A program made the position numbers and the translations under genes. DNA of 44,142 nucleotides from Amnibacterium sp. (GTDB lineage Bacteria > Actinomycetota > Actinomycetes > Actinomycetales > Microbacteriaceae): positions 1-44,142 of the forward strand of contig NZ_JAODBE010000028.1 of NCBI RefSeq assembly GCF_025463795.1, read 5' to 3'. Under the pieces are notes generated by a model that saw only the letters and a program-made list of their open reading frames with translations, was not told the DNA's origin and ran no database searches. Below, one piece after another: positions 17,023-25,837 of this stretch (position 1 is the first letter of the stretch; each line of letters opens with the position of its first letter).

Positions 17023-17110
17023 ATCGCGCCGTTCCGGAGAAATCGCCCGACACGCCGCTTCGAGGGCAGGGACGGCGGGGTGTCGTTCGAGAACTCCGGA
17101 ACGGCGCGAT
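17023..17110. repeat. 88-nt bulged palindrome, copy 2 (REPIN-like)
   Basis: Same architecture and length as the copy at 15878: perfect 17-nt outer arms (17023-17039 and 17094-17110), 8-nt flanks, inner arms with one mismatch and a different centre. The 8-nt flanks resemble the reverse complement of copy 1 better than copy 1 itself, so the two copies appear to be in opposite orientation. It lies between the ABC exporter stop and the DUF559 gene start and may serve as a terminator. Confidence 0.85.
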
Positions 17111-17142
17111 TTCCGTGCGCGGAGCCGGGACCGCGGGCGGGG

Positions 17143-18960
17143 TCAGACCAGCAGCTGGCTCGCCGCCAGCTCGCGGTAGAGCGGCGACGACTCGACGAGT
17201 TCCTCGTGCCGGCCCCTCGCCACCGTGCGGCCCGCGTCGACGACCACGATCTGGTCGGCGTCGACGACCGTCGAAAGGCGGTGGGCGATGACGACCACCG
17301 TGCGGCCGACCGACGCGGTCTGCAGCGACTCCCGCAGCAGCTGCTCGTTCCGTCCGTCGAGGTTCGAGGTCGACTCGTCGAGCAGCAGCACGGGCGCGTC
17401 GGCGAGCAGCGCCCGCGCGATAGCGAGCCGCTGCCGCTCGCCACCGGAGAGCAGCACGCCCTCCTCACCGACGGGTGCGTCGAGGCCCTGCGGATGCTTC
17501 AGCACCGCGGCACGCAGGTTCACCGCGTCGAGCGCGGCGAGGCAGTCGTCCTCCGTGGCGAGCGGCGCCGCGAGCACGAGGTTCTCCCGGATCGTGCCGG
17601 CGAGGGCGGGCGCGTCCTGCTCGACGTAGCCGAACTGGCTGCGCAGCACCTCGCGGGGGAGGCGCCGGATGTCCACCCCGCCGAGCCGGACCGTGCCGGC
17701 GTCGACGTCGTAGAACCGCTCGAGCAGCGACAGCATGGTGCTCTTGCCGGCCCCGGACGGGCCCACCAGCGCGGTGCGCGTGCCGCGGGGGACCGCGAAC
17801 GACACGTCGTGCAGCACGTCGATCGTGGAGCCGTCCTCGGCGCCGTACGCGAACGACACGTGGTCGAACTCGATGGCGGGCGCCGCCGGGGCGCCGGCGG
17901 CGTTCGCCGGTCCGGTCAACGCCGCATCCGCGGGATCCGTCGCCGTCTCGCTCGGCAGATCGAGCACCTCGGTGATGCGGCCGAGCGCACCCAGGGCGGA
18001 TGCGACCGAGCTCGCGGCGCCGAACGCCTGGCCGAGCGGCATCACGAGCAGGAAGAGGAAGAAGAGGAACGCCGACAGGTTCGCGATCGTGGTGGCACCG
18101 GCCGCGACCTGGTAGCCGCCGACGCCGATCACGACGAGGAAGGCGAGGTTGAGGGTGAGGCTTGCCACGGGCACCACCGGTGCCGAGGCGGTCGCGACGC
18201 GCAGACCCGCTGTCCACGCGTCCCTCGCGACGCCGACCACGGCCTCCGTCTCCCGCTCGGTGGCCCCGGAGGCGCGGATGGTCCGCACCGCGCCGATCGA
18301 CCGCTCGACCTCCGCGGTGAGTCGGCCGACGGCGTCCTGCTGCTGGCGGCTGGCCGTCCGGATCCGCCTCGCGAGGCCCCCGACGACGAGGATCGCGAAC
18401 AGGATGATGAGCACCGTGATGCCGAGCAGGAGCGGGTCGAAGACGAGCATCCCGATCAGCGCGCCGATGAAGGTGATCAGCCCGCCGGCGGCGTCGACGA
18501 GCCCCTGGGTGAGCACGGCGTAGAGCAGCGTGGTGTCCGTGCCGATCCGGGAGACCAGGTCGCCGGTGCGGCGCCGGTCGAAGTCGGCGACCGGGAGGCG
18601 GAGCAGGTGCCGGATCAGCCGCTGCCGCGCGCTCAGCACCACGGACGTGCCGGTGCGCTGCAGCAGGTAGTGCTGGATCCCGTTCGTGATCGCGGCGAAC
18701 GCGACGACGACCGCGATGATCGCGATGAGGCCACCGAGCGGCTGGTCGTGCTGCACGTGCTGCACCACCTGCTGCAGCAGCAGCGGCTGGGCCAGCGACG
18801 CGAGCGCGCCGAGCACGCTGATGCCGATGACGACGCCGAGCACGCCGCGGTGCTCACGGAGGTAGGGGAGGAGGTCCGCGAACCGGGCACGCGGCCCGCT
18901 CTCCGCGCGAGCCCGGCCGAACCGGCGGGTGGGCGTGGTGGTGGCTGTGGTGGTGGTCAT
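17143..18960 (-). CDS. ABC exporter, fused permease and ATPase (half-transporter)
   Basis: Type IV ABC exporter half-molecule of 605 residues working as a dimer in the membrane. Residues 1-30 are a Thr- and Arg-rich cytosolic start; six helices span about 35-310. The nucleotide-binding domain follows: Walker A GPSGAGKST (400-408), Q-loop GYVEQD, signature LSGGERQ (504-510), Walker B VLLLDE (524-529) and H-loop H560 (AHRLS). All catalytic motifs are intact. The transported drug, lipid or peptide cannot be predicted. It begins 7 nt after the stop of the small HTH gene, so the two form one operon under the operators at 19186-19255. Confidence 0.94.
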   Translation of the reverse strand: MTTTTATTTPTRRFGRARAESGPRARFADLLPYLREHRGVLGVVIGISVLGALASLAQPLLLQQVVQHVQHDQPLGGLIAIIAVVVAFAAITNGIQHYLLQRTGTSVVLSARQRLIRHLLRLPVADFDRRRTGDLVSRIGTDTTLLYAVLTQGLVDAAGGLITFIGALIGMLVFDPLLLGITVLIILFAILVVGGLARRIRTASRQQQDAVGRLTAEVERSIGAVRTIRASGATERETEAVVGVARDAWTAGLRVATASAPVVPVASLTLNLAFLVVIGVGGYQVAAGATTIANLSAFLFFLFLLVMPLGQAFGAASSVASALGALGRITEVLDLPSETATDPADAALTGPANAAGAPAAPAIEFDHVSFAYGAEDGSTIDVLHDVSFAVPRGTRTALVGPSGAGKSTMLSLLERFYDVDAGTVRLGGVDIRRLPREVLRSQFGYVEQDAPALAGTIRENLVLAAPLATEDDCLAALDAVNLRAAVLKHPQGLDAPVGEEGVLLSGGERQRLAIARALLADAPVLLLDESTSNLDGRNEQLLRESLQTASVGRTVVVIAHRLSTVVDADQIVVVDAGRTVARGRHEELVESSPLYRELAASQLLV

Positions 18961-18967
18961 CGCTCGT

Positions 18968-19183
18968 TCATCGTCGTCCGTACCGCTTATGCACTGCCTG
19001 ACGGGTCACGCCGAGCAGGGTCGCGATGAAGGCCCACGAGGCGCCCGCGACGCGCGCCCGTCGCACCGCGATCGCCTCGGCGCGGTCGAGCTCGCGGCGC
19101 TGCGCGGCGATCCGCCCCAGCGTCTGCATCGGGTCGTCCGATTCCGCGGCCGCGACCGTCACGGCGTCCTCCATCTCCGACAT
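18968..19183 (-). CDS. Small helix-turn-helix protein, probable repressor of the adjacent ABC exporter
   Basis: Protein of 71 residues. Residues about 24-45 (RIAAQRRELDRAEAIAVRRARV) are a charged helix; about 46-70 form an HTH: AGASWAFIATLLGVTRQAVHKRYG, like the small actinobacterial HTH proteins that carry GVSRQAxHxR. It has no ligand domain. The start at ATG 19183 abuts an operator; another ATG lies 9 nt inside (19174). No Shine-Dalgarno sequence precedes 19183. It precedes the ABC exporter by 7 nt. Two GTCAAC/GTTGAC palindromes in its promoter make autorepression the natural inference. The same region is also the 5' region of pobA, so it could influence the pob/pca operon. Confidence 0.8.
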   Translation of the reverse strand: MSEMEDAVTVAAAESDDPMQTLGRIAAQRRELDRAEAIAVRRARVAGASWAFIATLLGVTRQAVHKRYGRR

Positions 19184-19185
19184 AT

Positions 19186-19201
19186 GTCAACTGTAGTTGA
19201 C
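19186..19201. promoter_or_regulatory. Operator-like palindrome O1
   Basis: GTCAACT-GT-AGTTGAC, perfect 7-nt arms with a 2-nt centre, 2 nt upstream of the small HTH gene's start codon. It matches O2 in arm sequence and spacing. Confidence 0.75.
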
Positions 19202-19213
19202 GAACGAGGAGGT

Positions 19214-19243
19214 ACCGTACTGAGCGGGTCGCAGAGTTGTCAA
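19214..19243 (-). promoter_or_regulatory. Promoter of the HTH-ABC operon
   Basis: On the minus strand TTGACA (19243-19238), an 18-nt spacer, then TACGGT (19219-19214). The -35 lies inside O2 and O1 falls just downstream of the expected start point, the layout of a repressed promoter. For the plus strand, TTGACA at 19250-19255 with a weak TGAATG 16 nt later is a possible pobA promoter. Confidence 0.55.
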
Positions 19244-19255
19244 CCTGGGTTGACA
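19238..19255. promoter_or_regulatory. Operator-like palindrome O2
   Basis: TGTCAACC-TG-GGTTGACA, perfect 8-nt arms with a 2-nt centre. Its centre is 53 bp from that of O1, about five helical turns, so both sites face the same side of the DNA. It contains TTGACA on each strand, that is, it covers a -35 box in either direction. Confidence 0.75.
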
Positions 19256-19338
19256 GGAGGGCTCCTTCCGCTGAATGGAAGTCCTCCGACGGGCGACCTC
19301 GTTCCCTGGCACGGTGGACGGGACGCGAAGGAGCGGGC

Positions 19339-20526
19339 ATGACGGAGCGGACCACCGTGGGGATCGTCGGTGCCGGACCGGCCGGGCTGCTGCTCGGCCA
19401 TCTGCTCGCGGCCGCGAACGTGCCGTTCGTGATCGTGGAGAACCGGTCCCGCGAGCACGTGCTGTCCCGCATCCGGGCCGGCGTGCTCGAGCAGTCCTCG
19501 GTCGACGTGCTCGACCGCTTCGGGCTCGCGGACCGCCTGCATGCGGAGGGCCTCGTGCACGGCGGCATCCACCTGCAGGTCGAGGGGCGGCGCTTCCACG
19601 TCGATTTCGAGGACCTCGTCGGCCGCACGGTGACCGTCTACGGCCAGCAGCAGGTGGTGCTCGACCTCATGCGGCGCCACGACGAGCTCGGCAGCGCCGT
19701 CCACTACGGCGCGAGCGAGGTCACGCCAGTCGACGTCACGGGTGACGAGCCGCACCTCCGGTTCGTCGTCGGCGGCGAGCAGCACGACCTCGCCGCTCGC
19801 TTCGTCGTGGGCGCCGACGGCTACCACGGCGTCTGCCGCACGGTGATCCCGCCCGAGGCGCTGAACCCGGCGGAGCGCGCCTACGACTGCGCCTGGCTCG
19901 GCGTGCTGGCCGACGTGGCGCCGAGCACCGACGAGCTCGTCTACGCCCTCCACCCCGACGGCTTCGCGATGCACTCGATGCGCAGCCCGTCCGTCAGCCG
20001 CCTCTACCTGCAGGTCGACCCCGGAGAGGACATCGCCGACTGGAGCGACGAGCGGATCTGGGACGGCCTCCAGGAGCGCCTCGGCATCCCCGGCTGGACC
20101 CTCACGCCCGGCCCGATCACCGAGAAGTCGATCACTCCGATGCGCTCGTCCGTGGCCAGCACCCTCACCTATGGGCGCCTCTTCCTCGCCGGCGACGCCG
20201 GCCACATCGTGCCGCCGACCGGCGCGAAGGGCCTCAACGCGGCGATCGCCGACGTCGCGATGCTCGGCGACGCGCTCACCGTCGCGGTCGGCGGCAGCGA
20301 GACCGCGCTCGCCTCCTACAGCGACCGGGCGCTCGCGCGGCAGTGGAAGATCCAGTACTTCTCCCAGTGGATGACGGACATGCTGCATCTCCCTGGGCCG
20401 TCGACGCCGCCCGCGGAGCGCGACTTCCGCTACCGCAGCCGCGTCGGTCAGCTCGACTTCGTCACGACCTCGCGCTTCGCGCAGCAGACCCTCGCCGAGC
20501 AGTACACCGGATTGGCCATCGCATGA
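19339..20526 (+). CDS. pobA: 4-hydroxybenzoate 3-monooxygenase
   Basis: FAD-dependent aromatic hydroxylase of 395 residues converting 4-hydroxybenzoate to protocatechuate with NAD(P)H and O2. FAD motifs are GIVGAGPAGLLLG (8-20), the DG motif VVGADGYHGVCR and the GD motif LFLAGDAGHIVPPTGAKG. The RIRAGVLEQSSVDVL and YGQQQVVLDL segments are specific for PobA. The ATG at 19339 has GAAGGAG upstream. It heads a run of overlapping genes (ATGA with pcaH), and its 5' region carries O1 and O2. No IclR- or AraC-type PobR or PcaR is next to it. Confidence 0.96.
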   Translation: MTERTTVGIVGAGPAGLLLGHLLAAANVPFVIVENRSREHVLSRIRAGVLEQSSVDVLDRFGLADRLHAEGLVHGGIHLQVEGRRFHVDFEDLVGRTVTVYGQQQVVLDLMRRHDELGSAVHYGASEVTPVDVTGDEPHLRFVVGGEQHDLAARFVVGADGYHGVCRTVIPPEALNPAERAYDCAWLGVLADVAPSTDELVYALHPDGFAMHSMRSPSVSRLYLQVDPGEDIADWSDERIWDGLQERLGIPGWTLTPGPITEKSITPMRSSVASTLTYGRLFLAGDAGHIVPPTGAKGLNAAIADVAMLGDALTVAVGGSETALASYSDRALARQWKIQYFSQWMTDMLHLPGPSTPPAERDFRYRSRVGQLDFVTTSRFAQQTLAEQYTGLAIA

Positions 20527-21281
20527 CCGACGCCCCCACGCAGCAGGACATCAGCGCGGAGATCGCCGACGCCCACCGCGCCGCGGCCGGGCGCGCGTCG
20601 CGGCATCCGTCCCGCGACTCCGCACCGTACCGCTCGAGCGGGCTGCGGCATCCGACCCACGAGCTCGTCCGTGTCGATCCGGAGGAGATCGAGCGCGTCG
20701 CGCCCGCGTTCGGCCACGTCGACGTGGACCCGTACGAGAACGACCTCACCATCCAGCACCCGGGGGAGCCGCTCGGCGAGCGCATCATCCTCACCGGCCG
20801 CGTGCTCGACGGGGCGGGCCGGCCGGTGCGCAACCAGCTCGTCGAGGTCTGGCAGGCGAACGCCTCCGGGCGGTACGTGCACAAGCGCGACCAGCATCCG
20901 GCGCCGCTCGACCCGAACTTCACGGGCGTCGGCCGCACGCTCACGGACGACACCGGCGCCTACCGCTTCGTCACGATCAAGCCGGGCCCGTACCCGTGGC
21001 GCAACCATCGCAACGCGTGGCGCCCGGCGCACATCCACTTCTCCCTGTTCGGCAACGCCTTCACGGAGCGGCTCGTGACGCAGGTGTACTTCCCGGGCGA
21101 CCCGCTGTTCGCACTCGACCCGATCTACCAGTCGATCCCCGACCAGGCCGCGCGCGACCGCCTCATCGCGACCTACGATCACGATCTGACGGTGCCCGAA
21201 TGGGCGACCGGCTACCGGTGGGACATCGTGCTGACCGGCGCGACCGCGACGTGGCGGGAGGACGAGCATGGCGACCACTGA
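20523..21281 (+). CDS. pcaH: Protocatechuate 3,4-dioxygenase beta subunit
   Basis: Intradiol ring-cleavage subunit of 252 residues that holds the non-haem Fe(III). The ligands are Y118 (GRYVH), Y157 (GPYPWR), H170 and H172 (RPAHIHFS); their spacing (39, 13 and 2 residues) equals that of the Pseudomonas enzyme. It opens protocatechuate to 3-carboxy-cis,cis-muconate together with PcaG. Coupled to pobA by ATGA (20523-20526) and overlapping pcaG by 14 nt, which suits co-translation of the two subunits. Confidence 0.96.
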   Translation: MTDAPTQQDISAEIADAHRAAAGRASRHPSRDSAPYRSSGLRHPTHELVRVDPEEIERVAPAFGHVDVDPYENDLTIQHPGEPLGERIILTGRVLDGAGRPVRNQLVEVWQANASGRYVHKRDQHPAPLDPNFTGVGRTLTDDTGAYRFVTIKPGPYPWRNHRNAWRPAHIHFSLFGNAFTERLVTQVYFPGDPLFALDPIYQSIPDQAARDRLIATYDHDLTVPEWATGYRWDIVLTGATATWREDEHGDH

Positions 21282-21903
21282 ACCGGACCAGGCGCGCCTC
21301 ACGGCGCCGGAACGGCTCGCGCACCACGAGCCGCCGACCGGGGGACCGGACCTCGTGCAGACGCCGTCGCAGACCATCGGTCCGTTCTTCGCCTTCGCGC
21401 TGCCGTTCGACGGCGGCCCCTTCCTCGTGCCTCCGGCCGCACCGCACGCCGTCCGGCTTCACGGGTCCGTGCTCGACGGTGCGGGGGCGCCCGTCCCGGA
21501 CGCGCTGCTCGAGGTGTGGCAGCGGGATGCGGACGGTCGCGTCGTCGCCGAGCCGGGCAGCCGCCGCCGCGATCGGGGCGCGTTCACCGGCTTCGGGCGG
21601 GTGGCGACCGAGGTGGACGGCACCTACGAGTTCCGCACCGAGCTGCCCGGGCCGGATGCGCACGGCGCGCGCTGGGCGCTCGTGACGGTGTTCGCCCGCG
21701 GCCTGCTGCACCACCTCTTCACGCGCGTCTACTTCGTCCCAGGCGGCGAGGAGGAGCCGACGGACGTGCTCCTCGCGCAGCTGCCGCCGGAACGTCGCCG
21801 CACCCTGCTCGCGGGGCCCGACGCCGACGGCGCCTATCGGTTCGACGTCCGGCTGCAGGGCGAGGATGAGACGGTGTTCCTCGACTACCCCGGGCCGCGA
21901 TGA
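21268..21903 (+). CDS. pcaG: Protocatechuate 3,4-dioxygenase alpha subunit
   Basis: Non-catalytic partner of PcaH, 211 residues, same beta-sandwich fold. TPSQTIGPFFAFALPF is the hallmark start of the alpha-subunit core; VRLHGSVLDGAGAPVPDALLEVWQ is the shared intradiol motif. The iron-ligand tyrosine and histidine positions are not conserved, as expected for alpha. It overlaps pcaH by 14 nt and pcaB by ATGA at 21900. Confidence 0.95.
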   Translation: MATTEPDQARLTAPERLAHHEPPTGGPDLVQTPSQTIGPFFAFALPFDGGPFLVPPAAPHAVRLHGSVLDGAGAPVPDALLEVWQRDADGRVVAEPGSRRRDRGAFTGFGRVATEVDGTYEFRTELPGPDAHGARWALVTVFARGLLHHLFTRVYFVPGGEEEPTDVLLAQLPPERRRTLLAGPDADGAYRFDVRLQGEDETVFLDYPGPR

Positions 21904-23216
21904 CCGCCGCCGTCGATCTGGGCCTGCTCGACCCGGCCACCGGGACCGTCGCGGAGGTGGTGTCCGACGAGGCGTACGCCCGGGCGATGGTCGACGTCGA
22001 GCTCGCGCTCGTCCGTGCCCTCTCGGCCGTCGACGCGGCGCCGGGGGCGGCGCGCGACGAGGGCTGGGCTGCGGGCGCGGTCGACGTCGCGGCCCTCGCC
22101 GCCGGGGCCCGGGCGAGCGGCAACCCCGTGCTCCCGCTGCTCGCGCAGCTGCGCGCCGCGGCCCCGTCCGAGGTGCGGGACGTGCTCCACCTGGGCGCCA
22201 CGAGCCAGGACGTGCTCGACAGCGCCACGATGCTCGTCGCAGCCCGCACCCGGGGCCGGATCGACGCCGCCCTGGTGCCCGTGCTCGCGGGCCTCGCCTC
22301 GCTGGCCGACGCCCACCGGGCCACCCCGGCCGTCGGGCGCACGCTCACGCAGCAGGCAGCGCCGACCGTCTTCGGGCTCCGCGTCGCGGTGCTCCTCGAG
22401 GGGGTGCGTCGCGCCGCCCAGCATCTGGACGCGCTCGAGCTGCCCGCCCAGCTCGGCGGATCCGTGGGCACGCTCGCCGTGCTCGTGGACCTGCTCGGCG
22501 CCGACCGCGCCGACATCGTCCGGCGCCGCTTCGCGGACGAGCTCGGCCTCGCGTTCCGGCCGACCGCGTGGCACGTCGAGCGCGGCCCGGTCGCCGAGCT
22601 CGGCGCCGCCCTCGCCGTGCTCGTCGGTGCACTCGGGCGGCTCGGTCTCGAGGTCGCCCAGGGCACCCGCACCGAGCTCGGGGAGCTCGAGCTCGGCCTC
22701 GGCGCGGCGGAGGGCGGCTCGTCCGCGATGCCGCAGAAGCACAACCCCGTCCCCGCGATCCTGCTCGTCGCCGCGGCCAGGCGGGCGCCCGGGCTCGCCG
22801 CCACGCTGCTCGGCGCCCAGCTCGCGCTCGACGACCGGCCGCCGGGGGACTGGCACGCCGAATGGCAGCCGCTCCGGGAGCTGCTGCGCCTCGCGGTCGA
22901 GTCCGCCGCGCTCGCCGGCGACGTGATCGCCGCGCTCGACGTGGATCCCGGGCGGCTCCGCGCCCACCTCGACGACGGCGGTGGTTCCGCGCATGCCGAA
23001 CGGGCGCAGTGGGCGCTGGTGCCGTTCCTCGGTCGTGCCCGCGCGCAGGAGGTCGTGCGCACGGCGCTCGCCGCCGGCGACCTCGTCCCGGCCCTGCTCG
23101 CGCAGCTCGGCGACGAGCCGGAGGCGGCCGACCGCGTGCGAGCCGTGACCGACCCGGAGCGACCGGTCGGCCTCGCCGATCGGATGATCGACGCCGCGAT
23201 CGGGATGCCGTCGTGA
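21900..23216 (+). CDS. pcaB: 3-carboxy-cis,cis-muconate cycloisomerase
   Basis: Fumarase/aspartase-superfamily lyase of 438 residues producing 4-carboxymuconolactone. The superfamily signature is GSSAMPQKHNPV (273-284). HLGATSQDVLDS (about 97-108) supplies the substrate-binding loop. The C-terminal ~110 residues are the shorter, less conserved domain. Coupled to pcaG (ATGA) and to the next gene (GTGA, 23213-23216). It ends with an ordinary length for the family. Confidence 0.94.
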   Translation: MTAAVDLGLLDPATGTVAEVVSDEAYARAMVDVELALVRALSAVDAAPGAARDEGWAAGAVDVAALAAGARASGNPVLPLLAQLRAAAPSEVRDVLHLGATSQDVLDSATMLVAARTRGRIDAALVPVLAGLASLADAHRATPAVGRTLTQQAAPTVFGLRVAVLLEGVRRAAQHLDALELPAQLGGSVGTLAVLVDLLGADRADIVRRRFADELGLAFRPTAWHVERGPVAELGAALAVLVGALGRLGLEVAQGTRTELGELELGLGAAEGGSSAMPQKHNPVPAILLVAAARRAPGLAATLLGAQLALDDRPPGDWHAEWQPLRELLRLAVESAALAGDVIAALDVDPGRLRAHLDDGGGSAHAERAQWALVPFLGRARAQEVVRTALAAGDLVPALLAQLGDEPEAADRVRAVTDPERPVGLADRMIDAAIGMPS

Positions 23217-24385
23217 CGCCGGTGCTGCGTGGGGTCGTGGATCCGACGACCGCTGCAGGCCCCGCGGCTCCGCTGCTCGTGCTCGGCCCCTCGCTCGGCA
23301 CGACCGCCGAGACCTGGACCGCCGTCGCCGAGCGGCTCACGGACCGCTACCGCGTGCTGCGGTGGGACCTGCCCGGTCATGGCTCGAGCCCCGCGGCGAC
23401 CGGCTCCTTCACCGTCGCCGACCTCGCCCGTGGCGTGCTCGCCCTCGTCGACTCGCTGGGCGACCGCCGGTTCACCTACGCGGGTGCCTCCTTCGGTGGC
23501 GCCGTCGGCATCGAGCTCGCCCTCATGGTCGGTCCCGACCGGCTCGACGGGCTCGCGGTGGTCTGCTCGGACGCCCGGATCGGCGAGCCGGCGTCCTGGT
23601 ACGAGCGCGCGGCGCAGGTCCGGCGGCAGGGCACGGCGTCATTGGTCGCCGGGAGCGGCCGCCGCTGGTTCGCACCGTCGTTCCCGTCGCGCGATCCGGA
23701 CACGGTCGGCAAGGCCCTCGCCGACCTCCTCGATGTGGACGACGAGTCCTACGCCCGCTGCTGCGAGGCCCTCGCCGACTTCGACCGGCGCGGCGACCTC
23801 GATGTGCTCGACGTGCCCACCGTGGTGGTGACCGGCGACAGCGACCCGGTGGTGTCGACCGCCGACGGCGAGACGCTCGCCGCCTCGATCCCCGGCGCGG
23901 TGGCGCTCCCTCTCGCGGACACGGGCCACCAGGCGCAGCTCGAGCGACCGGAGGCCGTCGCCGCGGCGGTGCTCGACCACCTCGCGGGCGACCGGGAGGC
24001 GCTCGACCGCTACGCCTCCGGCCTCGCGGTGCGGCGCTCGGTGCTCGGGCAGGAGTACGTCGACGCGTCCTTCGCCGGGATCACGCCCGAGACCGCTGAC
24101 TTCCAGCGCTTCATCACCGAGACGGCTTGGGGCTCGGTGTGGACCCGGCCCGGCCTCGACCGGCGGATGCGCAGCGCGGTGACGATCTCGAGCCTCGTCA
24201 CCGGCGGCCACTGGCACGAGCTCGAGCTGCACCTCCGGGCCGGGCTCGCGAACGGCCTCACGCGCGAGGAGCTCGCGGAGATCCTGCTGCACACCTCGAT
24301 CTACGCCGGGGTGCCCGCCGCCAACACCGCGTTCGGGCGGCTGAAACGGGTGCTCGCGGAGCACGACGACACGGACGAGACGTAA
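23213..24385 (+). CDS. pcaL: Fused 3-oxoadipate enol-lactonase / 4-carboxymuconolactone decarboxylase
   Basis: Bifunctional protein of 390 residues doing two successive steps. Residues 1-260 are an alpha/beta hydrolase (PcaD type) with S93 in GASFGG, D211 in GDSDP and H239 in DTGHQAQLERPE. Residues about 262-385 are the decarboxylase (PcaC type), with EYVDASFAGITPETADFQRFITETAWG and the conserved HWHELELHLRAG helix. The PcaD-PcaC fusion is known as PcaL in Streptomyces and Rhodococcus. The start GTG overlaps the pcaB stop. The stop TAA is part of TAAGGAGG, the ribosome binding site for pcaI. Confidence 0.95.
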   Translation: MTPVLRGVVDPTTAAGPAAPLLVLGPSLGTTAETWTAVAERLTDRYRVLRWDLPGHGSSPAATGSFTVADLARGVLALVDSLGDRRFTYAGASFGGAVGIELALMVGPDRLDGLAVVCSDARIGEPASWYERAAQVRRQGTASLVAGSGRRWFAPSFPSRDPDTVGKALADLLDVDDESYARCCEALADFDRRGDLDVLDVPTVVVTGDSDPVVSTADGETLAASIPGAVALPLADTGHQAQLERPEAVAAAVLDHLAGDREALDRYASGLAVRRSVLGQEYVDASFAGITPETADFQRFITETAWGSVWTRPGLDRRMRSAVTISSLVTGGHWHELELHLRAGLANGLTREELAEILLHTSIYAGVPAANTAFGRLKRVLAEHDDTDET

Positions 24386-24395
24386 GGAGGCTCGG

Positions 24396-25175
24396 GTGGA
24401 CAAGCGAGTGGGGAGCGCCGCGGAGGCGGTCGCGGACATCTCGAGCGGCGCCTCGGTGGCCGTCGGGGGCTTCGGCCTGAACGGCGTGCCGATCGAGCTG
24501 ATCCGGGCGCTGCTCGCGCGCGAGGTCACCGACCTGGAGGTCGTGTCGAACAACTGCGGCGTCGACGGCTGGGGGCTCGGGCTGCTGCTCGCCGAGGGCC
24601 GCATCCGTCGCGTGGTCGGTTCCTACGTCGGCGAGAACAAGGAGTTCGCCCGCCAGTACCTCGGCGGAGAGCTCGAGGTGGAGCTGACCCCGCAGGGGAC
24701 GCTCGCCGAGCGGCTGCGGGCCGGCGGCGTGGGCATCCCCGCCTTCTACACCGCGAGCGGTGTGGGCACGATGGTGTCCGAGGGCGGCCTGCCCTGGCGC
24801 TACGGGGCGGACGGCGAGGTGGTCGTGGCGTCCCCGCCGAAGCCGACGGCGCGGTTCGACGTGCTCGGGGCCGAGACGGAGTACGTGCTCGAGACCGCGA
24901 TCCGGACCGACTTCGCCCTGGTGCGGGCGGCGAAGGCGGACCACCACGGCAACCTCGTCTTCGAGAAGTCGTCGCGGAACTTCAACCCGCTCGTCGCGAT
25001 GGCGGGCCGGGTCACGATCGCCGAGGTCGACGAGGTGGTGGAGCCCGGCGCGATCGACCCGGACGCCGTGCACCTGCCGGGGATCTACGTCGACCGCATC
25101 GTCCAGCTGACGCCGGAGCAGGCGATCGACCTGCCGATCGAGAAGCGCACCGTGCGCACGCGACAGGAGGCCTGA
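24396..25175 (+). CDS. pcaI: 3-oxoadipate CoA-transferase subunit A
   Basis: Alpha subunit of 259 residues of the transferase that moves CoA from succinyl-CoA to 3-oxoadipate. It has the class I CoA-transferase start [20 protein letters not shown] and the inner motifs [32 protein letters not shown] and [18 protein letters not shown] 24396 is preceded by AAGGAGG (24384-24390), the best Shine-Dalgarno in the operon. This gene and pcaJ are separated by 2 nt and form the heteromeric enzyme. Confidence 0.94.
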   Translation: MDKRVGSAAEAVADISSGASVAVGGFGLNGVPIELIRALLAREVTDLEVVSNNCGVDGWGLGLLLAEGRIRRVVGSYVGENKEFARQYLGGELEVELTPQGTLAERLRAGGVGIPAFYTASGVGTMVSEGGLPWRYGADGEVVVASPPKPTARFDVLGAETEYVLETAIRTDFALVRAAKADHHGNLVFEKSSRNFNPLVAMAGRVTIAEVDEVVEPGAIDPDAVHLPGIYVDRIVQLTPEQAIDLPIEKRTVRTRQEA

Positions 25176-25177
25176 GG

Positions 25178-25837
25178 ATGCCGCTCACCCGGGACCAGAT
25201 GGCGGCGCGGGCCGCGCTCGAGCTCGAGGACGGTTCGTACGTGAACCTCGGCATCGGGCTGCCGACCCTCATCCCGAACTTCGTGCCCGACGGCCGATCG
25301 ATCGTGCTGCATTCCGAGAACGGCATACTCGGCGTCGGCCCCTACCCGTGGGAGGGCGAGGAGGACCCGAAGCTCATCAACGCGGGCAAGGAGACCGTCA
25401 CCGTGCTGCCCGGTGCGGCGTTCTTCGACTCCGCGGCGAGCTTCGGGATGATCCGCGGGGGCCGCGTCACGGTCGCTGTGCTCGGCGCCATGCAGGTCTC
25501 CGAGCGCGGTGACATCGCCAACTGGGCCATCCCCGGCAAGCTGATCAAGGGGATGGGCGGCGCGATGGACCTCGTCGCCGGGGCGCAGCGGGTGATCGTG
25601 CTGATGGAGCACGTCGCGAAGTCCGGCGATCACAAGATCCTCGCGGCGTGCACCCTGCCGCTGACCGGCCGCGCCTGCGTCGACCGGATCATCACGGACC
25701 GCTGCGTGTTCGACGTCACCGACGACGGCCTGCTGCTCGTCGAGCTCGCCCCCGGCGAGACCGTGGAGTCCATCCGCGAGCTGACCGGCTGCGGCTTCGC
25801 CGTCGCCGAGCCGCTCGTGTCCGAGGTGCCCGCGTGA
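25178..25837 (+). CDS. pcaJ: 3-oxoadipate CoA-transferase subunit B
   Basis: Beta subunit of 219 residues with the catalytic glutamate E47 in HSENGILG, which forms the glutamyl-CoA intermediate. [14 protein letters not shown] is the family start motif, followed by [14 protein letters not shown] and [18 protein letters not shown]. Together with PcaI it activates 3-oxoadipate. Its stop overlaps pcaF by GTGA at 25834-25837. Confidence 0.95.
   Translation: MPLTRDQMAARAALELEDGSYVNLGIGLPTLIPNFVPDGRSIVLHSENGILGVGPYPWEGEEDPKLINAGKETVTVLPGAAFFDSAASFGMIRGGRVTVAVLGAMQVSERGDIANWAIPGKLIKGMGGAMDLVAGAQRVIVLMEHVAKSGDHKILAACTLPLTGRACVDRIITDRCVFDVTDDGLLLVELAPGETVESIRELTGCGFAVAEPLVSEVPA

Noticed and set aside
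15878-17110. An insertion sequence or composite transposon
   Set aside because: There is no transposase and no target-site duplication at either palindrome. Only the inverted palindrome-gene-palindrome arrangement is supported.
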